This document shows, one piece after another, positions 1 to 12,223 of a DNA stretch of 64,000 nucleotides (position 1 is its first letter; every line of letters starts with the position of its first letter). This stretch comes from Chaetorhynchus papuensis. Lineage: Eukaryota > Chordata > Aves > Passeriformes > Rhipiduridae. Below the pieces are notes generated by a model. It saw only the letters and a program-made list of their open reading frames with translations. It had not been told where the DNA came from and made no database searches. The stretch lies in the NCBI GenBank assembly GCA_013396525.1, contig VWYX01000273.1, positions 355,479 to 419,478 on the forward strand, in the 5' to 3' direction. The position numbers were made by a program, and so were the translations under genes.

Positions 1-2004
1 ATGTGACAGCAGTGCAATGAGCCACAGAGCCAGCTCTCAGTTATCCCAGGCAGGTGCATGCCACAAAAATGCAAATCACATGTAGCATCATATAACAGTT
101 CTATTTATATATTATATATATAAAATATGTGTATACACACACATACCTGCATGTGCGTAAAAGAAAATGAAACAACATGTGCCCAATGGCTTTTCTTACT
201 CCAGCATGAAACCTTTTCATGTTATTCTCCAACACAGCTCTCCCAGCAGGTATCTGCTGCGTGGAAATATCATCACATTCCTTGAGGTTTTAAATATATA
301 ATGTAACTGTGCTTTTTAGGAATGCAAGGAAGGAAACTGGCATGCAGTAAAATATGCTTCTTGTTTTACACACCCCCTGCTGTGATAGATCATTACAAGG
401 ATACCAACAGTCTGAGTTAGATATGGTGGTGCTGTGGTGGGGTTTTAAATGAAAAAATAAACCAGATTTTTCAACGGGTTTACAGTCTCTATTTTTGGTC
501 TTCACTGAAAGATATAACCTCACAGATTTTAATTAATTCACAAATAAAATGTAATTTCCAGGGTTTTTTTAATAGATATCATCCCATTAATGTATAAAAC
601 CTTGTATGTCTAGTATTCTGTATATTAGATATGCATCATGAATTTTCAGTAAGATTTTAAAGGCCTTACTTATATGGTGAGTTAAGGAAAATAAAGGCTT
701 AGGAATTTCAGCAAGGAAAGCAGAAATACTGAGAAGTGTGAGGTTTGCAAAATATAAACCCAGTAACCTCTGACAGCAATTTAAGCTGGAGCACAATATA
801 TTTTCTAGTTGGGTGTTTGTTCGGTTGTTTTTTTTTTTTCTCTCAAGTGTCCCCAGGGCAGCACAATGAGATGACTTTGTCCCGCTGAATAAGCCACCCC
901 ACCCCACACACTGACAACACACAGAGGAATGAAGTCACTGAGGAAGACCTACTTCTAAGCCTCCAGGAAAGCTTACAGGGGAGTGGTGGGTGCAAAAAGT
1001 TCATTAAGCTTTTGCAAACCACCCAAGCACAAGTATTTTTCATTGCACATATTTGCATGTGTCTGTACCACGGTAAATAAGGAAAAATTTTTGGCTTCTC
1101 GTTTAAGATGTAAAACTGCTGCTTTAAAACAATAAAAACTGTTTTGTTTTGGTTTTCTTTAATGACACATACTCTGATTATGGACAAGTGGAAAATCAGC
1201 AGATTTAGACCATTACAGATGCTGAGAACAGGCTATGTATGACATCAAAACTTTTAAAAATACAAGTTTATATCTTGCCTGAAAGGGTAGAGTTATATCT
1301 TCAAATATTTAACCAAAACAACTGGAAGGAAAAGTGTCAGCATATTTTTTCCCTTCAGTTAAAGACAAGAACAATTCTCAGGCCTTAGGCCTGAGTCATC
1401 CTAAAAATACCTCCTGCAAAACAGCTTCAGAAGGCAGCAGATTTCTTTTTGCTTTCTCTAAATCGCACTCTCTCTTACCTTACTCAATCAGAAGACATTT
1501 GAAAAGTAATTTAGAAAATCACTTTGCATTGGTTTTTATATGGACACAAAGAAAGATGTCACTTCAATTATTTTTTCTTGCATTGATCATCTAGATCAGG
1601 GGCAGAAAAGAAAATCAAAGTGACAAAATATTCTTCAGCTGAAGTACATTAATGCAATCAGTCTGTATGCACCAGGCAGTATTACTGAAATCAATTGTCA
1701 TTGGGTTTTTATTTGAGGGGGAGAGGGGTGTGCACAGCTGAAGAAAAACACTGATGAAAGTTCAAAATGCTGCATTTTCCACCACTACTTAAATTCAGAG
1801 AGCAAGTGAAAAGAGGCCGAGTCCCTGCATGGAAATCTCCATCTACAGACTACTGAAACCCGCCAGGCTAATGTGCCAGTAACAAAGTGCTTCACATTTC
1901 ACCGGATGAGAAGTATGCCTGAAAGCATTTATTATTAAATAAATTAAACAAACAAATAAAAAAATACCCTGAGCACCAGACGGGCGGTGCAGAGCGGCAC
2001 GTCG
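1..2004. other. AT-rich non-coding DNA
   Basis: No exon, RNA gene or recognisable transposon was found. Open frames are under about 115 codons and overlap on opposite strands, which is typical of non-coding sequence. The stretch contains one AT/CA microsatellite near its start and a T-run near 829-839. An A-rich run of imperfect AAAT/AAAC units lies at about 1935-1966, just before the CR1 fragment. Confidence 0.6.
102..146. repeat. AT/TA then CA simple repeat
   Basis: Alternating TA steps run into a short TGTATACACACACA stretch. It is a low-complexity tract and is probably length-polymorphic. No function is implied. Confidence 0.8.
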
Positions 2005-2148
2005 TATGAATCACAAAATGGTTTGGGTTGGAAAGAGCCCTTAGAGATCATTTAGTTCCAGCCCCCCAGCACATGGGGGCAAGCAAGGACACTTTCCACT
2101 AGACCACTCAAAGCCCCATCCAACCTGACCTTGAACATCTCCAGGGCT
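2005..2148 (-). mobile_element. CR1 LINE 3' fragment
   Basis: On the + strand the sequence runs from a decayed CR1 3' tail (tatgaatcacaaaatgg) through the inverted 3' untranslated region, with phrases such as gtttgggttggaaag and ccatccaacctgaccttgaac that are diagnostic of avian CR1. The element is therefore on the minus strand and 5'-truncated to about 140 bp, as is usual for CR1. It carries substitutions and small deletions, so it is an old, dead copy. Family-level assignment is firm, but the subfamily cannot be set by eye. Confidence 0.88.
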
Positions 2149-4359
2149 CAGATTTGACACGGAGAGCCTGAGCCCAGGCCCACACCCCATCTGAGCCATT
2201 TCACACCTCCCCCAGAGGGAAGGCCCATGCTCCAAGCAGCAATGCCCATGCAGTGCAGGCAGGGCAGCCACGTGAAGCCAATGAACGAAGCAAAGATGAT
2301 GCAAGCTTGGAGCATTTCCCAGATGGCAGGTTCCCTTGGCACGGCAGGCAGTGTTTAATCCCAAGGCACCCTGCCTGCAGCTGCGGGTACCCACCTGGGA
2401 CTGGGGAGCATGCAAAAGCGCCCACGCTCCACTGCAAGGGGGCTGTGATGCTTGTATTTCCCTTTTGCTAGGAGGAGGAAAGGATCTTTACAACCTGCTA
2501 AAACAAGAACGCCGTAGTCCTAATGTGTTTTGGTTAACTGAGATGAATCCCAAGACTTCCTTTAACCAGCTAATTAAGAAAAAGAAAAAGAAAAAAAAAA
2601 CCCTAACCCAAAACCCCAGAGTCTTGTCTGTACAAGGAGCCCATTAGGTTAATTGGGAGGCGGTGCAGCCGGTGGGATGCTGCCTCTTGCGATTCCTCAG
2701 GGAGCATGGAGGCTCAGCAGGCCCCTGCACGTCCCCACACTGCAGGAGAGCCTCCAAAACTGAAACCCAACCAACCGAGCCGAGGTCCCAACTGCAGCCT
2801 GGGCGTCCCTCAGTGCTGAAGGAGGGGACCCTGCACCCAGGGCTGCAAGGGCCGGCAGACACAGGCACCTGAGGATGCTTTTGATGGCCCCAAGTTTCCA
2901 CCACTGCCTTCCTGCCACAAAGCAAACACATTCAAAGCTGGCAGACGGCAGCAAGAAGGCTTTTCACAAAACCCACTGGACGAGGCACTCTCCTCACTCC
3001 GATTTAAATCTACTTTTAATTGGAAACCACTCTTCTGTCCCCATATATTTCCTTTTTCCAGTTTAATGAGGGACTTTCAAGATTAAAAGGAAGAGATCAG
3101 ATGAGGAAAGACAGTCTCTTCATCTTTGTAATTTCATACTGTGGGAACTTGACACTTCTTGGCATACGGTTTATTTTGTGGTTTCTCCTTTCCAGTTGGG
3201 GCTTAGAGAATCACAGCACCACGGCTTAGTGAGTTGCCAAATGCTGAGGCTGGTAACTGATAGCGCAGATGTCCCCAGCCTATCAAAACTGCAAGGTAAA
3301 ACAGATTAAATCTCAAAGTTTGTCCAATACTACTGGGTCTGAAGAGTGTTTGTACAGCTGTAAGAGAGGGGGTAAAAAAGGCCTCTTAAATTATGTAAAT
3401 TCAAAACTCTTAACAACTAGTAGGGTGATGCAGCAGCAGTCATCCTATTAAGAACTATAAACTACTTTTTTAAACATCTAAAATGAGATTTTAAACAACT
3501 GAAAATGTTCTACTAGTCATTATAACCTTGACTAATGACATGTTTGATCAGTTTTTGGAAAAATTTGATGCATTTTCTTTTTACTGTCAACTTTGAATAC
3601 TCATCATACTCCCTGCCATATATAATTATTTGCATTTAAAAATGAAGAACTCATGACAGATACTTTATATAATCCTGCTGAAAACAGAAAATGAAGATCC
3701 TCCTTTTATTATTCTTCATTTTAAGAAAAAAAGAAGCTTGTATATTTTTACAATCTGTAATCTCCAGTTTAAATTTGTATCAGCAATGGTCTGCTATACT
3801 GTATATACAATAAAACAGTCAATGCAAAAGCTGTATATAAATTAAACATATAATGACTTTATCCTTGCCATCACATATATTACTCAAATATGGTAAGGAC
3901 CCCTGATGAGGTTGACAAGGTGTACGTGCATAAATTACATAAGCACTTCACATATGAACCCAAACTCTGTCCCTGTGTCATTTATTTGTGAATGGGGAGC
4001 TTTCAATCTTGTATTGTTTGTTTACATGATTTGAATTTTTATTATGAGGCTTTTAAACTCATTACAAACTGAGCACGGGACGCGGTGGGGAGGAAGAGGA
4101 TTTTTGGATGACTGTCGCCTTACAGAAGGATATAGCAAACAGCGAGGCACCTGTGGGGAGAGGCACAGTAGCTGCCAAGCATAAAATTTCAGAAGTGTAG
4201 GTGAAGTATCTTCAGAAATACCTCCTGCCTGGCACCTTCTCACCCTGAGAAAGCCACCATGCAAGGCTGGCACTTGCCACTGCCGGTTCCTTTTCCACCT
4301 GCCCCACAAAGCCAGGTGATCCAGCATCCTGTGTGTGCTTCAGAGAGCATGGCTGAGTC

Positions 4360-4610
4360 GCCAGAGATAATTCCTTTATGCATTGTCTCCCTCCGGTACC
4401 GAATTACAAACACAAGCACTGATTGCATTCCATTTGCACAGCTCCTAATTAGCCATCTAGCACAATAATTACCCCATCGCTATGCTGATCCTACGGCATT
4501 GTTCTGCCCCACTGCCAAATTTCAGCTGCCTACCTAGGACAGGGTGATTATTATCACTAAAATCTGCATAATAATTACTTAACAGTCCCTAGGTATTCAC
4601 TGTTCCAAGG
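4360..4610. promoter_or_regulatory. Candidate conserved non-coding element
   Basis: Several TAAT-core sites occur close together (cctaattagcc, acaataattacc, gtgattattatcac, ataataattactt), along with gataattcctttatgcat. This density of homeodomain/POU-like motifs in high-complexity, repeat-free sequence resembles vertebrate conserved enhancers. Conservation itself cannot be seen from one sequence, and AT-rich DNA makes TAAT cores common, so this is only a candidate. Confidence 0.25.
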
Positions 4611-4828
4611 CTCAGTTTTGGCTTTCTGGGTGCTGTTTCTACACCTAACCCAATATCAGTGTTAGAAGTTAAAATATTAAAGCCATGAGTTGCTCTAGTT
4701 CACCAGCTTCTCCAAGCTGCTGCTAGGAGCACTTTCATACCTTCTGCACTGAGACAGGTTCCCTCCCCCAGCAGGTTTACTGGCCTATGATCTGTTGTCC
4801 CCAAACTGGAAAAAAGTGTGGTTTTCAA

Positions 4829-4852
4829 TTATATATATATTTATATATATTT
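4829..4852. repeat. AT microsatellite
   Basis: An (AT)n/TTTATATATAT tract followed by a T-rich run. It is a short simple repeat. Confidence 0.8.
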
Positions 4853-5812
4853 CTTTTTCTTTCAAGTCTGACACAGAAATTAAATAAATGCCAGTGAAAT
4901 AACTTAAGCCATTAAAAAAAAAATTAAAAAAGCAACAAACCAACAGTTTTTCCACTGACTGGAAACATCAAAATAATAATATGTGGAGCCCAAAGATTTT
5001 GTTAAATTCTGTATTTTCTCAAATACAGATCCTAAATCAATGCAACAAACGATGGAGCCAGCCACTCCCCAGCCAAACAGGGGAAAAAGTTTCCATGCAT
5101 CTTTCTGGTACTCTGAAAGCACTTGTTCTCAACTGCATGGCTGGTGAGGGAGGGCTTGCCCAACACAAGAAAGCACAAAACTGGTTCAACAGGTAGAACA
5201 ACACCAAGAGTTGGTGTTTCATCACCTGAGACAACAGTGCAGAGGCTTTCAGCAAGTTCTCTGAGAGGTCAAACTTCTCTGTAATTTCTTCTTCTCTTTC
5301 TGGACTTCCTCAAACACTATCGAGTTTACAAGGCAGACATCAGGTAAGTAGATACATTCAGCACTAGGAACCTACAGCACCAACAACCCTGTTTAAGCAG
5401 AGATTAATTTTCTTAAGCTTAGCATACACCCTAAAAATTATCTCTTCACTGAGATTCTAAAGTGTCTATAGAAATGGTTTAAACTATTAGATCTTGAGTA
5501 GGACTTTGCATACTGAAGTTTTTATAATTACTTGATATTAAGATGGACAATAAGTAGTACTGCTGGCTAAGGAAAAAGGAAGTTTTTGATGACTAAAAAA
5601 ACCCCAAAACAAATCAAAAGCCCACAACTCAAGCCAAAAGTCCAGCCCAACATGTTGCCTCCAACAGCAGTTAACAGCAGAAGTTGAGGGAAAAGCAGAA
5701 GATTAAGTCAGAGATTCTGAAACCAGGCAGCTCTGAAGTGAGCCCCAGGAGCTGTTCTTGAACTTCATGAGTCCCACAGATTATTCCTAGATTAGTTTCT
5801 CCAAGTGTCATT

Positions 5813-5860
5813 TGAATCCATGGGAGCTTTTCATACTGAATCCATGTAAGCTTTTCACAT
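5813..5860. repeat. 24-bp imperfect tandem duplication
   Basis: Two head-to-tail copies of a 24-bp unit are present. Copy one (5813-5836) begins tgaatccatgggagc and copy two (5837-5860) begins tgaatccatgtaagc. They differ at only a few positions. This is a local duplication in unique sequence. Confidence 0.85.
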
Positions 5861-6049
5861 CTTTCTTGCAGGGCCTCATGTACTTAAGTCATGCTTTACA
5901 CAAATGCTGTTCAATAAACTTTTGACCTCTGCAGCTTTTGCAGAGTTATTTTATTCTCTTTGGAGGTGGAAGTGAAGAAGGGAAAGACAATTAGGAGGAA
6001 GACATCAGAATCGATCCCACTGCTAGAGATGAAGGCACACCACAGATGC

Positions 6050-6440
6050 TACAATGACAGATATGTTTTCCTGTACTACTGCCATAAATATTCCTAATGC
6101 TTTATTTGCTTTTTGACAGCTAGCAAGTATACAGTTGACTTTGCCACACAAATACATGACCCCCAGATCTCATGCCCAAGTGTTAACAAGCAACTCAATT
6201 TAAATGAAAAGTTTGAATAATTTTCCTGTGGACATCACATTTATCTGCGCTGAATTTCATTTGTCATTTTTGCAATATGGTTGCACAGCAACCTAATGTC
6301 ATTTTGAATCCTTTGCATTTGCATTTGCATCTTCATCTTCACCTCCCTTGATAACTCCCATGAAATCAGCAACACTGCCACTTTACTATTCCTGCTCTTT
6401 TCCCGGATCACTCAAGCAAATGGGAATCGACAGCGGCACA
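6050..6440 (-). mobile_element. Ancient CR1-like LINE relic, RT region
   Basis: The + strand reads as a heavily decayed antisense copy of the C-terminal reverse-transcriptase region of old amniote CR1-type LINEs. Recognisable stretches include a tttgctttttgac segment, one around gacccccagatctc, one around gcgctgaatttcatttgtcattttt, and one resembling the antisense of the A-D-D motif region (gaaatcagcaacactgccac ... cttttcccggatcac). The frame is broken by many indels, so no protein is encoded. The match was made by eye to a remembered consensus, so the boundaries are approximate. Confidence 0.55.
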
Positions 6441-9400
6441 TTTCTATTAACTGTAAAACAGCAGGCAATGTTTGTCTGCTAAGAGCAGGTATTGACTGCA
6501 AAATGTGTAAATATCAGCCTCTCAGTAAATTTACACACAAGGGATTTTTCTGCTGGGGTGTGTTGGGGGAGTTCACTCGATACTGTGTCTTCTTTAAAAC
6601 CTTGTCCTTCTTTGCAGCCTGTCTTTAAAATCCAGCCTGCCCAAACACAGTCATCCCTTCCCCAGGAACAGCCCAAAGTGCAAAGTGCCCCTGGGTCACT
6701 TCCTCCAGCCACCCTGCCCACTCCTTCCTCACCAGCTCCTGCCTGTGCTGGAGCATCTTAATGTAACACTGCTATAACTGCATCGACTCTAACACACAGC
6801 CTGGGGCTTTTCCACACTGAAGGGCAGCTGCCTTTTTATGCTACTCAGTAAATCCCCTTCCAACAGGGCTGCAAAATCACACGTTCATATTCAAAATCAC
6901 TCTTTTAGAATGACTAAACGTTAAACGCAAAGTCAAAGCTTTTCATTAACTTTACTAAGGTATCTCATTTTTTTGCTTACTTGTTTTTCCAAGAACCTAG
7001 TAAGTCTTAATGTTACATGTCTGGGAATACAGTCTAACATATGAACTGTCATAATGGCATCAGTGAGTCTTAGCGCTAAAAAACCAAAAAACGTAAAAAT
7101 CCACAATTCACTTGTTATACTAAACCTTGCTCTATGCACTTTTTTTGCCAAAGTACATTTTCTATTTTTGCCCTGACTTTTTTACATGCCAAATGAAATG
7201 TTACTAGGTGCAGATTTAAAGTGAAAAAACATCAGAAACTGGACTGATAAAATGAAAAACACCTCTGAAAAGCTAGTCAATGCAAGGTGATGTAGAACTA
7301 GGTGTACCTGAAGCACAGAACTTTAGCAAAGGCCCAAAGACAGAGCGTTTTTCTTGCTAAGTGTGTTGCAGCCATGAACAGGGGCTTAGCCACTTTAAGA
7401 GGCTTACAAACCCAACAGCCCTAGGGAGTTCATGTTCTTTTCTCTGGGCAAATTATAAATGGGCAGTGATAAATATACACATTAAGCCAATACCTCACTT
7501 CAGTGACTTATTTTACTGTTCTCTTCTACCTGCTCCCATCCTCCTTCAAGACCTGAGTCAAAAACTAGGTCTACAGTATCCCAGTGAGCACTTGGGTCTT
7601 TTCCAACCCATGTGCTATTCCTGACAAAGACAGCAGGAGTGAGATAAACCATCTCTCCAGAAACTGATCATGCCCTATTCGGGTTTAGGCAGACCCTAAG
7701 CAGAGCAAGTTAGTTGTGAGATGATTACCCTACACCATCCAAGTTTTCCCAGACACTCCCCAAGGAATGACCTGGGGAAGGAGGGGGCCAATCAGCAGGC
7801 AATCTGTGAGGGAATCAGGCATGCCAGGGAGATGTTCAGTACTGAAAGGACAGTTCACATTATTATGAAGGGATAATTCCTGGTCACAACCACACACCAG
7901 CCTGCCGAGGCTGTGCTCGGCTCTAAGCACCAACCTGGTTACTCCACAAACCACAACAGCCATTTTCAAGCTCCTCTCTGCTTCTCTTCTCCAACAAGAT
8001 TTCTGCTTGGAGCGGGGTTGTGCTGGTCCCAAAGCACTTGTTAAAACCTGTCTCCAGCACAGCCAGCTCTGTCTCTCTCCTCCTCTGTGCCTGCTCCAGC
8101 CGGTCCCGGGAGCCAAGAGGGTAGGCTGGCTCCAGGGCCACCGCTGCTGCAGCCTCCCTGCTCCCGGTCCCACCCGCAGGCACCCTGCCCACCCTGGTCA
8201 CCCATATGGACAGCACTGCCCTTGTCCCTGACCACTGCAAAAAGTCAAAATTGCTCAGATCATACAAATCCAGTAAAAGGGAGCAGAGACAAAGAACTGA
8301 ATTTATACATAAAGGGAATAGAATAGTGAAACCTTTAATCAATCTTCCAAAGTAGAGTTCCAACCAAATTTTTTCTTTCTCCTTCTTCGAGGAGTGCTGG
8401 GAATTTTTAAAATACTTGCCCTAGATGGTAATCAGCATCAAATCTGAAGAAAAAACCCTGAAATGCTGTTTCTCTCCCCCTCCAAGAGAGCTAATATGTT
8501 CTCTCCCAAGAAATAAAATAAAGGAGGCTGAAGTATCTGGCATTCCTTTTTTGAATGTCTCCAACATACCTTTGGATAAGAAATCAGCTCTTGAAAAAAA
8601 AATATCCTGGAATATTGACACTGCAAATTTAGCTCATTGACTTTTATAAGAAAAACCCCAGTTATTACAAGAAGCTGAGAAGGTTTTGTTCAGTAAATAA
8701 AGAACAGAAAACAAATATGGCAGTATGCAGATAGTTAAGTGTATTATTTATATGCTATGAAGCGTTTTGAAAGATGAAGAAAAAATTGTATAGATTGATT
8801 CACATTCACCTCATCCTACAAGAAATACAGTTCCTATTGCTATGGAACAGCAAATTACTATGAATTCTTTAAAAAAAACCCCAACAAGTAAAATCTAAGC
8901 CAATCCAAAACCCAGCTCTTTTCCCTTCTTTTTTCTAGGTTCAGTGGTGAAATTTTCTTTCTGTACTTGCAAGCTTAGGAAGATAATTAATGAGCTATTA
9001 CTTAGACACCTACAAAATGATGGCACTCAGCAATGTGAACATCATCCAAGTGTTTTTTCCCTGTTTTATTTAGAATTCACACTCAATTTTGCGCTGTCTG
9101 ATTGAAGATCAGGGGGTGGTGAGGAACGTGGGGGAGAAAGCCACAGCAAGCTGCCGCACACACCATCCCAATCCTGCATTTGGAAGTGAACAATTCAGCC
9201 CGGAGAGAGCTCACTTCAACAACCATGTGCCAAAGTGAGAATCCAAGGATTTCAAGTCCTCAAAGAAAAAAATTTTTTGGCCTTTAATATAAAGATTTTA
9301 CACTCATCAACCCTGTGCCAAGACAGAGTAAAAAGAATTACATCCAACTTTATTAACTAATTTACAGTAAGATTTTTTTTTTGTTTGGTTGGAACAATGA

Positions 9401-12009
9401 CTTCTGGAAAATATGGTGGGAGGGAGAAGAGAAGATCAGAATGTGATACTTGACTAAAACAATGAAAATGAAAAGCCAGTAGAATGTCCTGAAACTGCTT
9501 TTTACTTTTGTTTTTTAATAAGTTTGTTCGGACATTTTCTTGGTAGCACTAAAATTAATGACTTAAGAAACAGCCCCAAATTTCCCAAACTATTCAGATT
9601 TTAAAGGGCATTTCCTCCCTACCCCCTACATATATCTTAATCTGTTCATTTCAGTTTTAAATGTCGTACTATTTACAGAAGCATTTTTCTCTCTTTTTTT
9701 TTTTTTTTTAACAGCTCAGCTAGAATAAATTCCTGCTCTAAGTTTCCACATTTCCTGGCAGAGAAAGGCTAACTGAGACAAATATTGTGCATGGTTAACA
9801 GGAAGAAAAGTAACACTGGAAACTTCACATGCATGAAGAAGGGAAGGAGGACAGAGAACAAGGCCAACTGGATGACCTCTCTTTCTCTCTGATTTCTCTT
9901 CCCTGAGGAGGTTCACAGTGACTAGTAAACCACTGAGTCTCCCTGGCCTGGACACCTGGAGTTGTGTTGAGGGAAAAGGCTCGCCCGGCTTCTCACTAAA
10001 GCTCGTACCTTGAACATTTCAACCAAGCCAAGAAATCATAGTGATGGCCTGCCAAGGGACACATGTTGCTTCCCTAAGACTTACTCTTCTCCACTTTCAT
10101 CTTCTCCACATTCACTTTGTTCACTGTTACAAACCATCACACAAAGCTGCTGGAATGACTGGATTTCCTACAGAAGAAACAGCAGAAAGGCTGGGCTCAG
10201 TGCTCCTCAGCCTCTCTCAAGAGTTTTCTCTCTTGCCAACCCCTCCTCTGCCAAGAACCACATCACCAAGACCACACACGTTCCTCCCATCCACTGCCAC
10301 CAGATTCACCTGGTGCTGGTATTTAGGGCTGTGAGTGGTGGGCATCCACCAAATGCACGGACCTGTTATTCCCCTTGTGAACTGCAGTAGGTCAAAGGCT
10401 TCTGATGGCTCTGACTTGAAGGAGACCTCAGGGTGTGCACAGAGCTCAGAGATCATTTCCCTCTCTTTCTTTATGGTTCTTAAAAGTAGAGGCAAATATT
10501 TTGCTTCATATGGAAACAGATGAGGGAGAAGGAAAGGAGGCAAGAGAACAAAGGCAGCATAAAAGGACAGGGGAAAAAAGAAGAAAATGATGAAGTACAA
10601 TACGAGGCATATAAAAAGTGGCTATGCTGTAGAAATGATGCACCGAAATGATTTGCTTCTTTTGCTTCCTTTTTCCTAAGAAAGCGATACATCAGTTCAC
10701 AGTTTGAAGAATCTACTTAGGAGAAATCACAGCAAGTAGGACAATACTAAACACATGATTTCCCACTTCTTTTCCCTTTTAACAAAACTCTGGACAATAT
10801 TTTATCAGTGACTAAATTTAATTAAAATAAATACTCTTACAGCAGATGACCTGATGCTTTCATATCTTTGGCAGTCTTTCTGTACAGCTTCTTATTTTCT
10901 GTAGCTACAACTCATAAATACAAACTAAATAATCTCGGGTTAATCCTGAGACAAGACTAACCAATTTCTTATAGATTGTCAAGTATTTGGCTTCTGTTTT
11001 CATGATGTAGAATAAACTTTAAGCATAGAATACTTTCAAAGAAAGAAACAAAATAATAAATCAACCGACCACATCCAAAAGTCAACAACACACCCCACGC
11101 CCTTTCCGTTCATGTCAGTTTTATGGTTTAGGTGTTTAAATACTTCAGTTTTTATTTAACCAAGTTAGTAATTACTTCCAACCATATTAAATTGTGACAG
11201 TTTTATTTTTAAGACATTCCAGAAATTATGTTTTATTCAAATTGAATACTCAAATAGTATTCATTAACAACTCAAGCCAGGATTTAGTAACAGAATCCAA
11301 CCTTAATTACCAATTATCAACCGGATAAAATTTTCACACTCCTAGTAAAGGATCTTTAAGATTTTGGTGGCTGCAATTTCATTACCTCGTGTGCTACAGT
11401 AAACAAAAGATTTGGAAATTATTGCTCCAAATTCAGCACAAAAGCAGGGTCAAACCCAGTGGCACACATTAAATACCCCTTGAAAAATTAGGATTTAAAT
11501 ATGGAAAAACAGAGTTTTAAAATTATTACCAGGATACAGTTCTGAGCATGCAAACAGTTTAATTTCCTGGCTTAATTCCCAGCTGGACTCCAGGCTATCA
11601 TATCACACCTTGCGAGTCACCTCTTCACGGGACAGTTGCAGCAATGCAACCCAGCCAGCACATTGGCAGCCTAAATTGCGGACTATGGAAAAGTGTTTGT
11701 ACCCAGAATGCTGTGTTACAACAAAAATGCTAAGGTAAAAAGCCATGATCAAAGCACTGAGTACATAAAGAAAGAAATAGGTCAAATCCCTGTATCTTTT
11801 TAAACTACTCGTAACATTCAATTAATGACCTTTTGGTCTGTGGCACTGAGGAACTGACCTGCAGGTCTTGATGACTCTCTGAAAATAACCACATAGCACA
11901 TAAGGTTTGCTGGTTTATTTTTTTAATTCTTTGTAGGGAGGGTCAGTCTTTGCAGATAAAATATTAGGCTGCTTCAGGAAAAATACAGACAATACAACTA
12001 CGTCAGAAA
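6441..12009. other. AT-rich non-coding DNA
   Basis: Largely unremarkable single-copy sequence. A GC-rich patch at about 7960-8240 has overlapping frames on both strands with no recognisable domain. A T16 run ends in AACAG at 9694-9714 and looks like a 3' splice site, but no coding frame follows. A more complex block with a few CpGs lies at about 9090-9240. No RNA gene or intact transposon was recognised. Confidence 0.55.
9694..9709. repeat. T16 homopolymer
   Basis: Sixteen consecutive T, preceded by CTCTC. It is a simple homopolymer and possibly length-variable. Confidence 0.85.
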
Positions 12010-12180
12010 TAGAAAAAGTTCAAAGAGCAGTACAAATATGTAGGAGTCTGCAGATGATTCCCAATGAGAAGAGTCTAAAAGTTTTCAGCAGTTTAATTTA
12101 CGGAGAAGTGAGGAATATCTGAAATAAGGGTGTATTAAACAATAAATGATACAGGGAAGGTCTAACTGAGTATTAGTGGA
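12010..12180 (+). mobile_element. Ancient CR1-like LINE 3' relic
   Basis: The sequence from gaaatagaaaaagttcaaagagc through gattcccaatgagaagagtc, gttttcagcagttt and aataaatgatacagggaagg follows, in order, a remembered sense consensus from the 3' part of old amniote CR1-type LINEs (the end of the RT open reading frame). It is highly diverged and carries frame-breaking changes. Unlike the younger CR1 fragments in this window it lies on the plus strand. Edges are approximate. Confidence 0.55.
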
Positions 12181-12183
12181 ACA

Positions 12184-12223
12184 GAAGACCAAACTGAAGC
12201 TTTGAAGACCAGACTGAAGCTGT
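12184..12223. repeat. 20-bp tandem duplication
   Basis: Two adjacent 20-bp units are seen, gaagaccaaactgaagcttt and gaagaccagactgaagctgt, differing at two positions. They lie just downstream of the ancient CR1 relic. Confidence 0.88.

Larger units (their letters stand above)
2149..5812. other. Single-copy non-coding DNA, mixed composition
   Basis: A GC-richer patch lies at about 2640-2960, with overlapping short frames on both strands and no recognisable protein. The rest is AT-rich. It holds an A-rich run (2579-2600), an AT microsatellite (4829-4852) and a homeodomain-motif-rich block at about 4360-4610 that is described separately. A good donor-like sequence, ATCAG/GTAAGTAG, occurs at 5339-5350 on the + strand after a pyrimidine-rich tract, but no coding frame supports an exon there. 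Confidence 0.55.

Noticed and set aside
2601..2610. Telomere-like ccctaaccc
   Set aside because: A single partial unit pair after an A-rich run. No array, so not an interstitial telomeric repeat.
9694..9716. T16 plus AACAG as a splice acceptor
   Set aside because: No open or coding-like sequence follows on the plus strand, and no donor pairs with it. Poly-T runs before AG are common in this DNA.
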